A stretch of DNA of 64,000 nucleotides from Podaxis mareebaensis. Lineage: Eukaryota; Basidiomycota; Agaricomycetes; Agaricales; Agaricaceae. Under the pieces are notes generated by a model. That model saw only the letters and a program-made list of their open reading frames with translations, made no database searches and was not told where the DNA came from. Position 1 is the first letter of the stretch. Each line of letters begins with the position of its first letter. Location: the NCBI GenBank assembly GCA_018524725.1, contig JAEUWP010000238.1:17763-81762 (forward strand), given 5' to 3'. Positions 46,473 to 59,247 of the stretch are shown here, piece after piece. The translations under genes and the position numbers were made by a program.

Positions 46473-46979
46473 TGGGGTGAGAAGAGGATGTGTTTGTGCT
46501 GCTGAAGGACTGAGAGGTGAGGTGTATTATATATCTATCTGTACATGACTAGTACGAGATATGGGCAGAAATGGGGATATGATGTTACAGGCCCAGATGG
46601 GAAGTGTATCTCCGCCGAGTATAATGAGATGGGATGCAACCCGCGACACGAGTTTATTATCTAAACGCGCCTATGACATCCAGATCTAGAGGTTAAGAGG
46701 CCGGGGATGACGTTGAGTCACGTGATCGTAATGTACAATTGCATTTTTTTGTTGTGTGTTTTTTTTCTGACCGTCGACGCAGTCAACGGACTGCACTCTG
46801 GCTGCCGTAAATCCGGTGTCTGGAGTAACGGAGCGATGGCAGACGGAACCCGTGCTTCTGCGTGTGTTTTGCTCGCGCGAGACGTGCAGAAGGGCGGAAA
46901 CATGCGTGTACAATAGCAAATGGCACAATGTGCTCTATCGAATATATTCCTGTCTTTTTCTCTTACTTTCCTCACAATC
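46473..46979. promoter_or_regulatory. Shared divergent promoter region, terpene synthase / argJ
   Basis: 507 nt between the two divergent starts. A TATA-like ATTATATA at 46526-46533 (reads TATATAAT on the minus strand) lies about 54 nt upstream of the terpene synthase. On the argJ side a T-run precedes the start. An in-frame upstream ATG for argJ lies at 46920. Confidence 0.55.
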
Positions 46980-48681
46980 ATGGCCCTTGTCTTCCGTCGC
47001 TGGGCCTCCTCTGTGCCCTCCAAGGCCCATCTGCACAAACCTCTGCCAGACAACTCGTTTCCTGCCGGGTACAAGCTCACCGGAATCCACGCTGGCGTGA
47101 AGAAAAAAAAAGAATTGCTTGACCTCGGCCTCATCCTCTCAACATCGCCACACCCGACATCTGCGGCGGCCTGCTTCACCCGCAACGCCTTCAAGGCTGC
47201 CCCAGTCATCGTCTCCAACGATGTTCTCGCACGTAACACCGGTAGAGCCCGTGCCTTGGTCGTCAACAGCGGCTGTGCCAACGCCGTCACCGGTAAACGG
47301 GGCCTCGAAGATGCATGGGCTATGGTTAAGCACACCACAGCTCTTCTCCCGCCAAACAACAATGCACCCACAGACGAAAACGAACATGATGCATTGGTCA
47401 TGTCCACCGGTGTTATCGGCCAGAACCTTCCCATCGCCGACATCATCGCTGGCATTCATCGCGCTGCTGATTCACTTGGTTCCGACTTTTCCGCCTGGGA
47501 ACGCGCAGCGAAGGCCTTCATGACCACCGACACATTCCCAAAATTGCGGTCTCGCGTATTCACGATCAATGGTGTTCAGTATCGGATGGCTGGGATGGAC
47601 AAGGGCGCTGGTATGATTCATCCTGACATGGGCCCGGCTTCGACTTTATTCTCGTCTTCCTCTCGGCAACTTCACGCAACACTCCTCGGATGTATCATGA
47701 CGGACGCGGCGATTTCTCCGCGCAGTTTGCAAAATGCGCTTACTTATGCTGTGGATAGGAGCTTCAATTCTATTAGTGTTGATGGTGACATGTCCACGAA
47801 TGATACTATTATTGTTCTCGCCAACGGTGCCGCTGCTCCTACATCTGACGGACGTGTGCACGAGGTTGATGAAGAAACGGATCATGATGCCTATGAAGTG
47901 TTCAAGAAGGAGTTGACGGATTTCGCGGCAGATCTGGCACAGTTGGTCGTGCGAGATGGGGAAGGTGCGACTAAATTTGTCACTGTTACTGTCAAGGTGT
48001 GCGCTGCTATGTTCTTCCTACTTACCAACTAAAGATTCACATCTCACTCTGTTTAGGGTGCGCCAGGCTACAAAGACGCACACGCTATTGCCTCCAAAAT
48101 ATCAACATCTGCTCTTGTGAAAACAGCCTTATACGGGGAAGACGCCAAGTAAGCACGTTTATTTTATTCCATCACAATAATAATAGCAGTTGCTGACCAT
48201 CCAACAACGCTTCTTCGCGTCTGTTTCTCCATCCTTTTTCCTCAACCCGACACCCTTCCTCCATTTTGATCCAAACATGACGATACCTGTGCTATTAGCT
48301 GGGGTCGCATTCTCGCAGCAACCGGCTCTGTTCCTCTTTCCCCTTCTTCTGCTCCCACAGCACACACACCAATCGCACCGGAAATTGATCCGACCAAGGT
48401 CTCGGTGACCTTCATTCCTTCAGACGGTACTCCGGCTCTCCCCGTGCTCGTTAACGGCGAACCGGAGAAAGTGGACGAGGATCGCGCAAAGAGGATCTTG
48501 AGTTTGGAGGATATTGAAATCGTTGTGGACTTGGGTATGGGAGGTGATGGCGAGGCGACGTATTGGACGTGTGATTTTAGTTATGTGAGTGAACTTTTTT
48601 CCGATGGATTTTTGCTTTTTGAGCGTTGCTGACGGGTTTGGACAGGAATACGTAAGGATCAACGGTGATTATAGGAGTTGA
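46980..48681 (+). CDS. argJ: Arginine biosynthesis bifunctional protein ArgJ (ornithine acetyltransferase / N-acetylglutamate synthase), mitochondrial
   Basis: Transfers acetyl from N-acetylornithine to glutamate, closing the acetyl cycle of ornithine synthesis, and can also use acetyl-CoA. Exons 46980-47996, 48057-48148, 48299-48584 and 48646-48681 give 476 residues. The presequence [18 protein letters not shown] is basic and hydroxylated, as expected for mitochondrial import. Family landmarks: [59 protein letters not shown] with the self-cleavage Ala/Thr bond before Thr234 (nucleophile), [35 protein letters not shown] and the C-terminal [10 protein letters not shown]. No damage is seen. An in-frame ATG at 46920 would add 20 hydrophobic residues; 46980 is preferred because it gives a normal presequence. 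Confidence 0.95.
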
Positions 48682-50914
48682 GCGCTTGAAAGTGCCAGAA
48701 TTGTTTGACTCTGGACGGGCAACGACTGAAGGACCTTCGATATGTACCAATCCCGGCTCGTGTATTCTCGGTCTGAATCATTAGATGCATTATCACAGGA
48801 TCTAATCGAGCATTTGCTTTCAGAAATCACTCTCAACTTCAGTATCATCTGCATCCCATCCACTCGGAGCAGGTCTTTCTATGTTCTATTATGCTACCCT
48901 CACCTTACCTGTTCAATGCGCTTTGACATGCACCAAAAAACCGATTATCGGCTCGGCGATCTCTTCACCTTACTAGTGTCAAGACCAAAACTCGTGAGCC
49001 AGGATCCCGACTCTGACCTTCCCCTTGGCGAGTTTCATATTCCATTCACCCGCTCTCCCAATCCCAGATCAGGACTAGACGACCCGTCCATATTCCACGT
49101 TCCATGACGCTGCTTCTAGGGTTCTAACCACCACCTGCAACGCGCTGTCCCTTCGGGACCAAAGTCAAGTCCCACATCTAGCCGATTGGTTACCCCTGCG
49201 CTACTTTCGCTATTTCTAAATGCCCTTCCCGTGAAGTGTTGCGTTTCACCTGCCACGCACTATGCGCTTTGTTTATTTGCCGACACCTTGTGGGTCCTGA
49301 AATGAAGCTTCTAGTGTGGTGTGCGGTGGTGCATCAGCCTGGAAGGATGGCAGACCGTTCTCTCGGCTGGCGTGCCATGTTTTAGGTCTTCGGGATTGCC
49401 CTTGCATACCGTACCCGGTAAGGTGGTTACGTGTAGTGGATGGATTTGTTGGTTCGGGATCAGGTTCGTGTGATGCGCCGAGGTGTTATAGACTTTCCTA
49501 AATTGCTACTGAGAAATTTTCATCGCGTTTTACAGGAAAACCCCTTCCCAACTCCTAGGTTGATCACTCCCACTCGTATAGAGCACTGATGATCAATATG
49601 GGTAATAATGTTCACGTAAAGCTTAGGTCTCTGCTATGCGTTCTTGTAATCCTTAGGCTCTGGGTAGACAAAGGAGTGTAATACTTGGTGGATGAACAGT
49701 TGTCATACTAAGGTCCAGGTGTAGAGGATACCGGGGAGCATGCTTTTTAAATCAATGCGACAAATATGGCAATCGTTGCACCGTCAACCAGTTCATCAGC
49801 GTTTGTCCATGGACGGTTCGATTCGCTAAGCTGGAATCACCGCCTCACCATAAGATACAATTACTCTTGGGTGTCCTACCATTTCGGGTACTGGGGCTGG
49901 GGGCAAATACATGAGTAAGTCAAGCAAAGAATGGGAGAAGACCAATCGTATCGAGTCCGTATCTGATCCTGCGAATGACACATGTATCATTCCAGCGTGG
50001 AGGGGAAGGCGGAAACTGTACCTCTGTATACCTGGGCTATTATACATCGAATTCATACGATTTTGAGTTCCTCCATCTGCAACGTACTTCTCCTTAGTTT
50101 GCCGATGGTTTATTGAACACACTGGCATCCCAGCCCATCCCATTTTACATTTGTCACCAGAATGCAACTCTTCCAGCTGGGCTAACCAATCCAAACAAGC
50201 TCAGGAGAACTGTGCATGCTATTTTTGTGCTCTCTTCTCGCTACGACATAGCCGAGAACAGCCCGGGCCAACGGCTTGGACGAACGTACATGTCGTGCAA
50301 CACCAATGGCAGCATGTTCCCCAAGCTCTATCAGATGCGTCGCCGTGATAGGTGGTTCTACAAATTGAACAAGGGAAATATGGTGAAAATATTTCGGTAA
50401 GGACCTCGACAGAGAGGGCGTATATTGGAGATTGAAGGGCGAAGTTTATTCATCGAAAAGCATGAGCGTTGCTCGCAAAGAACGACTGGTCAATCCCTCC
50501 TTCTGGGTACCGGATGTTGTTAGACGGGCTGGCTGAGAGGTTGTATGTTTCGATTCGGACTCGATATTCGCATTAACGACATGCATTTCAAATAATAACA
50601 AATGGGATCTCTTCGACTCATCCCGAGTCGCCAGGTGCGTGTTCGGAAAACCTAATATGTTGTGAAATACTAAGGCTAATACAGCCTACAAATGGAACAA
50701 GAAGAACAAATGAGCAGCTAAGTAGAGACAACAAGTGCATGTTTTTATTCTAGACATCATTGACTTCTAATATAAACTCATCAAGAGTGAATAGTATGTT
50801 TGAATTAAGAGAGTTGTGGCTACAGCAATTCGATTACAGAATACAGTAGTATGCAAAACGTATGACGTCAAATAGGAGCGGGAAGCAGGTTGGAAAACCT
50901 AAAGAAGCGCTGAA
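48682..50914. other. Intergenic, no supported gene
   Basis: 2.2 kb between argJ and the F-box gene. The largest frames (121 codons plus at 48742-49107, 122 codons minus at 49826-50194, 95 codons plus at 50113-50400) have no motif. The first about 300 nt should be the argJ 3' UTR. Confidence 0.45.
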
Positions 50915-52393
50915 TTATAACCATGGAACCTTCACCCCCTGCCTCGCTATCATCATCTCACCGCATCCCTCGACAGCCAGCCTCTTCAAAGTTGTCTTCT
51001 GCGCGGAGGTCCAGTTCATCCGCTCTCTGAAGTCAGCATAATCAAGACTAAAATATTCCAGACCGCATCCTATTCTAGATCCTAAACAATTCAACTTCCA
51101 ACGCGACTCCAGCATTTGGGTAACCGCGGCCGCCATCTGCCAGTCAGAAGTCCCTAAATCAGAGATCGAGAGGACCTTGAGTAATGGAAGGTGGTGTGTC
51201 CCATTGCTTGCAATTGTAAGGGAGTGGAGGAATTCGACGACGTATTTACTATTGGAGCTCGACAGTATGTGGATGGTCTGGATGGATGGGATGACGTATA
51301 AAATCTCTTTGATATCCGGTGAATCACAACGAATATTGAGGATAGCGAGGTGTCTCGCGCTGGCGAAGAATTGCATGTAGGACTCGCGAGGTGGGGATGG
51401 ACGTACATCCCAATTGAGTTGGTGGAGAGCGGGGCAACGAACATGGGTGAGAAAAGCGCAAGGGATTGCACCTTGCCAATTAAGGGTCTCGAGAAGGGTC
51501 ATATCAATCGCATCTTGGGATGCAGGTGCAGTCACTGAGTCGTGATGGATGCTCGAGCAATGTAGCTCAACCAGACGGCGGCATTGGAGTATGAGTTTGA
51601 GAGAGAGAGATGACGTCATCACTGAAAGTCGGAGAACCGTGATTTGTGACCAAGGAAATTTGAAAGCGAGCCAATCCGTCTCGCCATCGAGGTGGAGTTC
51701 GTGCAGCTCAGGGCAGTAGGGAAAAACAAAGTCGAAATTTGGTTGGATACGCCGGTGATATGCAAGCTGTAGCGACCGCAGTCTGGAGAAGGAAATCGTA
51801 TTGAAATCGGATACAATGCTAGGCCAGGAAGAGTGCTCGTTTTGGGGCATCGTTAATGACCCCAGTTTGGCCGCCTCCCTCTGAAACACGATAGAGATCA
51901 TCTCCCTCCCCAGAGAATCCGATGAGTAGAAGTTTGTGAAGCGGACGTGCACTGGATGCCCTCCGGCATTTTTATATTGGAGATTTAAAAGATCGATGTA
52001 AGGTAGAGTGATAGACTTTGGCGTGGTGATGTCTATCCACAAACGAGGTGTTGACCATGCCACGTCTCGCCACTGGGAGCAAACCGCGCCAAGCTTCAGC
52101 ACCTGAAGGGTATGTGGGGGGGGTGATCCTAAGAAATCATGGGTATATGAATATCTGCTGGTTGATTTATAGGCAGCTTCAAAGATAGTGGAAAGGATCT
52201 CTGGAGGGAATACACGAGTAGCAGCTTGCAACTGATTCAGACTGCGAAGCCAGGATACGCGCTTTCGTTGTAGATCCAAGATTTCGCCATCTATTTGGGC
52301 GATTGCAGCATTGGCGAACGCTACTTCTTGATCCGGGTCATTTGGGGATAGAGAATGTGAAAGATTTGATACGTGATAATGAGACATTGGCAT
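50915..52393 (-). CDS. F-box protein, intact single exon
   Basis: 492 residues without introns. The N-terminus has a helical region (VAFANAAIAQIDGEILDLQR), then the F-box FPPEILSTIFEAAYKS and KLGAVCSQWRDVAWSTPRLW, the common arrangement in Agaricomycete F-box genes. The remainder is irregular LRR-like (FSRLRSLQLAYHRR, CPELHELHLDGETDWLAF, QCRRLVELHCSSIH, CPALHQLNWDV). Likely SCF ubiquitin-ligase receptor; substrate unknown. Two Met codons lie at the start (52393 and 52387). It is the same type as the pseudogene at 38407-40137, which has the same F-box but three stops. Its upstream flank leads within about 600 nt into the CpG-free block. Confidence 0.87.
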   Translation of the reverse strand: MPMSHYHVSNLSHSLSPNDPDQEVAFANAAIAQIDGEILDLQRKRVSWLRSLNQLQAATRVFPPEILSTIFEAAYKSTSRYSYTHDFLGSPPPHTLQVLKLGAVCSQWRDVAWSTPRLWIDITTPKSITLPYIDLLNLQYKNAGGHPVHVRFTNFYSSDSLGREMISIVFQREAAKLGSLTMPQNEHSSWPSIVSDFNTISFSRLRSLQLAYHRRIQPNFDFVFPYCPELHELHLDGETDWLAFKFPWSQITVLRLSVMTSSLSLKLILQCRRLVELHCSSIHHDSVTAPASQDAIDMTLLETLNWQGAIPCAFLTHVRCPALHQLNWDVRPSPPRESYMQFFASARHLAILNIRCDSPDIKEILYVIPSIQTIHILSSSNSKYVVEFLHSLTIASNGTHHLPLLKVLSISDLGTSDWQMAAAVTQMLESRWKLNCLGSRIGCGLEYFSLDYADFRERMNWTSAQKTTLKRLAVEGCGEMMIARQGVKVPWL

Positions 52394-52993
52394 TCACCAA
52401 CGTTTGTGGTCAGACGAAGGAGTAGGATGTGTCGTCGATAGCAGGTCGATTACGGTCGTAGATAAACTCGCAAACTGCATCACAGCTAAATAGCTTGGGG
52501 GCGGATCCCAAAACATCACCAAACAGGCCCGGGGTGTTGTCCTTCGGGCTGGTGATTGGCGTCACTATGAGCTCAAGGGCTTGGTTGTGGTACTATCCGA
52601 TCTTAACATCGATGACTCCGTCTACATTCTCGGGACATGCCCGGTTCCATTCTTGGCGTCTTTTGTGATTACCAATCCCCTGATCCTTGAGCTTCGACCG
52701 AGTTGCCAGATCATCAAGAATTCCACTCATCTCTTCATCAGAGGAAAACGAGTTCCCACTTATACCACTGCAAAGCCATCGACAGGTGATTCGGGAATGG
52801 GGTGGCCAGGGTATCACCATACCTTGCCATCTGTGTTCCGTCATAATCCCTTGTGGGCCTTTTCTTTGACTGTGCTGTATCCGCAGCACTGCCAAAAATG
52901 GATTTCTGTGTTACCATTATTATCAGGCTATAAATGTTGTCACCTCTATCACATAATCCTAGGGCCAGCAACCACATAGTCCGTCATATCCCG
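52394..52993. other. Upstream region of the F-box gene
   Basis: Promoter side. Overlapping 100-132 codon frames on both strands at 52581-52979 have no motif and are not called. The last CG dinucleotide before the CpG-free block is at 52992-52993. Confidence 0.4.
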
Positions 52994-54451
52994 ATTTTCA
53001 CACAAGAGTGATGATCTTCAGCTCACAAGAATAGGATGTGGCATAATTATAAATAATTATAAACAATGTCTTCAGCAGAATTGTCAACCTTTGCCAGGCT
53101 TTGGGGCATATTGACTCAGCTCAGGAGTCAGAACATATTTGCTCTGAATCTGTGTCATGCTAAATGGATCCAATGATTGCATTGTGTTGAAAGGAGGACA
53201 AGATTCTGAGTGCAAACCTCATTTAGGCTGCTGCCTTGGATAAATACAGTGATTGATGCCACTTGACATGGCAGAATGTCTCTTTTTCCTAACCACATTT
53301 TGAAATCAATGCTCTTAAATTTTTTTATGATTCAATATGGAATTGCATTCTATGTATTCAGGAATGGGGATTTTGAGAGTCCTGGAAAGCTGAGAACACT
53401 TTAAGTATGCTTAAGATACTTTACTGCAGTATATGTCAAAAAGTAAGGGCACTCAGACATTGTTAAGGGGCATAAATTTGACCAAGCTGCTGAATCACCT
53501 TCTGGGATGTAGGAATGAATTATATGTTGTTCCAATGCTAAGAGTTGCATCCTAAGACAAGCACCTATAATTAAGTCAGATCACTAACTTCTCTAGCTGA
53601 GAAGCTAGAGGATGGGGCCAATCTTGTAAGATCAGTCTTAAGAAGGATACAGCAGTCAAGCTGCAGGCATCCCCTAAGATATAGCACAAAGGCCTGTGGA
53701 TTCATTGAGGCAAGGCAGAGCTCTCAGGTGGCAATAGAGAGATCAGGTGGATGTGAAGATCAATGCCTGTATATTACACTGGGGCAACAACAAAGATCAA
53801 ACTAGTGAACTACAAGAGAAGATGAAAAACATGTACTAAGTACAATGTCCTAATATAGAGGCTATTTGTGGTGTTTGGGTATCAATTATGACTATGAGTA
53901 CTGAGCCCAAGGTAGATTGATGATCTGTGTGCCATAAAGGGATAGAGACAAAAGAGGGAAAACCAAAGCAGGAGGGTAATTATAGTACAAGGTTATGGAA
54001 AGGGAAAGGCCAATGGCTGAAGCACAAAACTGAGTCAAGATGATATGGAGAAATATGAGGCAGAGAGAGGGCATAGAATGCACAAGACATGAGTAACCAT
54101 AACATCATCCCATTCATATAGTCAAACTCTGGTTGACTTATGTATCAATAACAGATGTCAATTTCAGTTAGGTGGTGTTGAGGGCAGTTAGGAATAGAGT
54201 TACTATGAACATTAACAAGCTGTCCTTCCATGATTTTGGAAACAGGGTTAAAGTAATGTTTGGTAGTGGTATATGGTGCTCCAACATAGACAAAAATAAA
54301 ATGTCCCATGTGAAACATCTTTTGCACATGAAAATGAGTTGCTGTGCAGAAAGCTATTTATTGTGTAATCAGTATGTATATTACACTGTTAATGTATTTC
54401 ATATTGCTTGCACATGCAGAATCATTTGAGCATGTAAACTCACACATTCCT

Positions 54452-54539
54452 ACATGAAAAGCTTTAAGTACCATGTGAGATACTATGGATCTCCCACATA
54501 AAAAACTTTAAGTACCATATGAGATACTGTGGATCTCCC
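54452..54539. repeat. 44-bp tandem duplication inside the CpG-free block
   Basis: Copies 54452-54495 and 54496-54539, each ending GATACTRTGGATCTCCC. They differ at four positions, all G/A transitions, with no indel. Confidence 0.85.
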
Positions 54540-57289
54540 ATATGCAATATTGAGTTCTGTTCACAAAAAAAAACTTATATCCTTTGTATGTACTAGGAAA
54601 CCTGAATCAATCAATCATTCTTAACCTGTACTTTTCCATATCATCCATATTCCTTCTTAAAATTCTTTCCATCATGAGACTGATTGCAGCTATAAAATAG
54701 TATATCTGGATGATGAGTAGGCATTGGTGCATGGATGGTTGCAACATTCATGTTGAACTGGTCAAAAAGCCTAATGGTAGAGTGTAACTGAGAGTCAGAT
54801 TTTGAGGAGTGATCCAGATTTCTATATGCAATACTATCAGTGAGGGTGATATGATAAGTAAAAAAAGTACCTACATTATTACTCCTACAATTGGCCCCTT
54901 AATATTCCAAGCTCCCAAGTCTTTGACAAGTTGGTGCCAAATATTGTGTAAGGCTGCCCAGATATGCCTGTCTTGGTCAACTGTCACTTCCTTCCTCTGG
55001 ATTCCATCCAGATATAGCATGATATGTATCTGATTTTTGAGGAACTTGAATAGAGACATAATTGGTATAGACTGGTGAGTGGTTAAGGACAGGTGAGGTA
55101 GCAAGGACCAGATATGGACATTTATTGATCACATTAAAAGCTAAATAAATATGTACAACACTCACCAGATGACACAACCACCTATATATACCACAATGGT
55201 AGGTCACCTAGGTAGGTATAGTAGCCCCTCCATGTCCTAATGAGCTACTGAAAATCAATATACTTACAAGTTACTGTGTTCACAAGTGAAGTTTTTATAT
55301 TTGGACATATGACCTATATCCTGCTCCTTGCATGATGATCCAATATTTTGAGTACCTATGGCCCATACCCTGCTGATTGCATGACAGTTTGATAGCTTAA
55401 GACATACATTATAGCTGGCCCAGTCAGGTATATGATTAACAATAAAGGGTTTAATTGGTGATGGCAGTCATGAGTAGTCCCATAAACAAGAGGAAAACCA
55501 GATTGGGGTTTAATGAGTCTAATAGATAGTAAGGGATAGAAGGAACCTTAGTAACAGGCAGAATAAGGGCAGGAAGTGGATAGAGAGGGCATTGACTGCC
55601 CACCCAAGTAAGGCATCTTACCTTGAAACAGGGTCTATGGACATCCACAGCTGGAGGAAGTGGAAAATATCATCATAGTACATGCTCCCATCTAGAAGGC
55701 TCTGTAACATATATTTAGTGGGTAGTGTAGTGGAGCAAGGCTAGCAGGTGGATCTGGACTGATTCTAAATCTGCAAGGGATATCCAAGTTCTTTTCTGAA
55801 TGGGCCTCTTTGACCATCCATCTAGTATATACTTCACCAGTCTGTATCTGAGGCTGTTGTGTCATAACATGTGGTGGTGATAGGAAGATATACATAGTCT
55901 ATATATCCACCATCAGAACAAGTTCAGAGATCTGTTGCAGTGACAACCTAGGATGTTCATAACTTGAGATCTCTTAATAAAGGCCTAGGGAGGATATGTC
56001 AACTTCATTTCACATTTATAGCCAAAAAAAAGACATAATGGATGGGTGTTCAAGATGCATGTATAACTATCAATAGCAAATATATCCTGCATGACTAGTG
56101 TGCTCCAAGAATATCCTGATGTAGTGATGAAGCTAGGCTTATCAAATGTTTGGAACAAGCTGCAACTATACATGTAAGTAATAGTTAGCAAGTACATTAC
56201 AATGCAAATGTGACTATATGCATTGGTTTGATGTTTGACATTTTGTCAAACATGGCCAACTTCATCTTTTAAGAACTTCCTTGACAACTCTTCCAACTTT
56301 TTCATTGCCTGTCTACTGTCTTTGAAACTATGCAATCTATCACACCACTTCATTGCATTGATGGAGGAGCAGAATTTGATATCAGCATTCTCATTTAAGA
56401 TCATGTCATTGTGCTTCTTCCACTCAATTTTGTTGCAGGGTGTCTATCAACCCAAGTCTTCACTATTGCCTTCAAATGTCCCTGACAGTGGATACTATGA
56501 CATTTTGGCTATGCTCATGTCTATGCCTGCTCAGTGGACATATCAGGGTCTCATAACTTTGCACATTTGTTATTTACCTGTGAATGTCCTGTATACTTCA
56601 CACAGTACCTCCAACTTGTTGTCTATCAAGTTATTGTCAATGTACTCTATCCCATTGCTATCCTGCACTGTGAAAATTTCATTTGCATCATTGCAAATTC
56701 CTTAGGGACCTTGGATCACCTCTGCAAAACTGAGGTATTGAGAAGCAATGTGTGTTAGGATGGTCCTTATCACTAGTCACCTATACTTAAGCTGGGGGGT
56801 GGCTATCTCACTAGATGTTTCAGAGGCACTAGGATCTAGCAAGAAGGATCACAATAAGAAAATGGTGAGACAAGTGTCCATTTAAGCACACTTAGGAGGT
56901 CAAATGCTTATCAGTTGAGAGTATGACCAATAAGATGTTTACTACCACACTGATTGTGAACTAATGTTAATCACAAGTTAAAGGTGAACAATAACCTGAG
57001 ATTTGAGAATATAGGAAGCTTGTGCTTCCAGTACATGAGCTGCTATTTAAGCTTTACTTCTAAGGTCCTAAGAAGGTAACTATGACAAAGTAATGCTATG
57101 AGTCTGAGAGTCAATAGAAGCATTGCTATGGAGTGGAGAGATACAAGAATAGCAACAGAGACAGGAATAGAAACTAACTAGCTAGGGAAATAGTTCAAGT
57201 CCAGCTTCAGCTAAGATGCAGGGATACTAGAAGAGTAGTCTGTAATGGAAGAAATAAGAAAGAAACTATTTCACTAGATTTATTTTACA

Positions 57290-59247
57290 AGTCCATATTT
57301 GGATGAAGACATCCATTAGTAGAGTCAGAGGAATATGAGTTTGGAGACAAAGTGGAACTGGGAATGGTGAAGTTCCCCATGAGAGGCAAGTCAGAGGAGT
57401 CTGACTCATGCATTGGACTGTGGTGTGGCAATGAGGATGATGATGATGATGAGGAAATGTCTGCAGTGACATAGGGAGGTGGATATGGTGGGGAATCTGC
57501 AGCAGGTTCTTCTGGGTTTGACCCATTGATACCAGAGATGTTAGAGTCAATGCTTTGGAGAGGTGGAAGCTGTGTACAGCAGGGAGGGATGGCCAGAGGG
57601 TCATTGGAGTTAGGATCAACATGATAGACTTCTACTTCTTAGAAGTAAAGTCCATGAGTGACCTCATATTTGATGATATGTGGAATGACCTCAGGCAGAT
57701 ATATCATGTAGGGGTGTAGGAATATGATTGGCTCTCCAGTATAGGGAATCATCTTCCAGCCATGGGCCCAGGCAGAGTCAAAGTTGTTATGAATAGTTTG
57801 GATGTATAAGCCTTCAGGGTTGAAGATGTGGGTGAAGGGAGCATTCTCCCAAGCAATGGGAAGTATCTCAGTCATCATATGGTCAGTGGAGTAGAACAGT
57901 GGTCCAGGCATCAGCCAGTCTTCTGAGAATAAGGATGCATGGCCAGGGAGGCAATAGTTGGCAAATGCTTCATTCTGGTAGTGGGTTGGGTCTTTAGCTG
58001 GTATGCCAGTATCTTGAGTGGTGTGGCAGGAGGCACTTGGGAGTCCAAGCTTGTGGACTAATGCATGATAAATAACATTGCAATGAGGGGTGCCAGGTGT
58101 GCTCATAACATTATCCCCTTTGTTATTAGCAAGTTCCATCTTGCTACTACTCACAGAGACTGGTGTTGGGTGGGGAGTAGGTGGTCTACATTCTTCTGCT
58201 TCCAATATTGGAAAAGGGAGATTTGTAATGTCCATCAGTTATGTGGATGTGTTGGGATTCTCACAGCTGTCTCATCTGATGAGTGAGTGAATGTATGCAG
58301 CAGCTCTGCCAAGTAGGAAGTGTCAATCTCTGATTGATGTGGGGGAGGCTGAAGGTATAGGAGTTGGGGCATATAGTCTGCCTATTTCAGGTGATAATGT
58401 TGTCAGTGAGGGCTGAGATGGTGGCATTGATGGATTAATATAGTTGTGTACTTGATGGATTTGGTGTTTGGGTATGGTGGGAAAGGTAGGGGGTTCCATT
58501 ATAGTTTTTAGTTTGTAAAGGTGGTTGGGAGAGGTCATGTCCTCTATATCAATCAGTATGCAGATACCACTGGTATTGATTGGTCCCTTGTGGAAAAGTG
58601 CATGTAGGGTGAAGTAATGGAGGAGGTTAGGCTGGGAGCAGGTGCCTAGGAGTGATAGGTCAGCCAGTAGGGCAGCAGTCACCCATATCAGGAATGTGAG
58701 GCACAGTGTCAGGACTTCATTGTGTTATTTGATATGGAGGTACATAGCTGCCTGCATCAGTAGGTTGTGACAGTAGAGTCTCAGCTCATGATGGAAGGCT
58801 AACATCTTGATGATGTCTAATACTTCCCTGAATTGAAGGTATGAGATGTGGACTTGGAGTTGGAGAAGTCCTGATATATAGGGCACAAGTCTTGTGTAGA
58901 GTTGTAGGAGATTGTGGTTGTTGATCTGTTCATTGGGGAGATTGGGATAATGGAGGATGCAAAAGAGAGCAAGTTCAGCTAAGTGTGTTGAGTCATAGAC
59001 TGACTTTATCAATGAGAAATTTGGTGGTAGAGAATGTGCTCTTGATGTTGCTACATAGTTGAGGGGAGATGTTGTGGCTAACACAAGCAAGTCTGGCCAT
59101 CTCCATTGAGTGTGAAAGTTGAATGAGCATTCTAGCAGAATACATGATAGTAGTAACAGTTTCCCTGTAGACATTGCAGTTTTGAACCAAAAGTGGATTC
59201 CTTTGAAGAGTGGAGTCCTGGGTAATGGAGTTAACCCAGTCCATCAC
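57290..59247 (-). pseudogene. Decayed coding region of an unrecognised repeat family
   Basis: From 59174 to 57290 one minus-strand frame stays mostly open. It contains protein-like text such as LPNEQINNHNLLQLYTRLVP, YCLPGHASLFSEDWLMPGPL, MTEILPIAWENAPFTHIFNP, YTGEPIIFLHPYMIYLPEVI and IIKYEVTHGLYF, then an acidic Ser-rich tail. Stops in frame include TGA (after SIRD), TGA, TAA and TAA, mostly explainable by C-to-T change. A second frame (59247-58993) also looks coding, so a frameshift lies near 59000. Because the block has no CG, every ancestral CGN Arg codon has been lost. I do not recognise the family; it may be a gene carried by a mobile element. Confidence 0.45.

Noticed and set aside
46718..47455. 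245-codon minus-strand frame
   Set aside because: Shadow of argJ exon 1, which has all family motifs.
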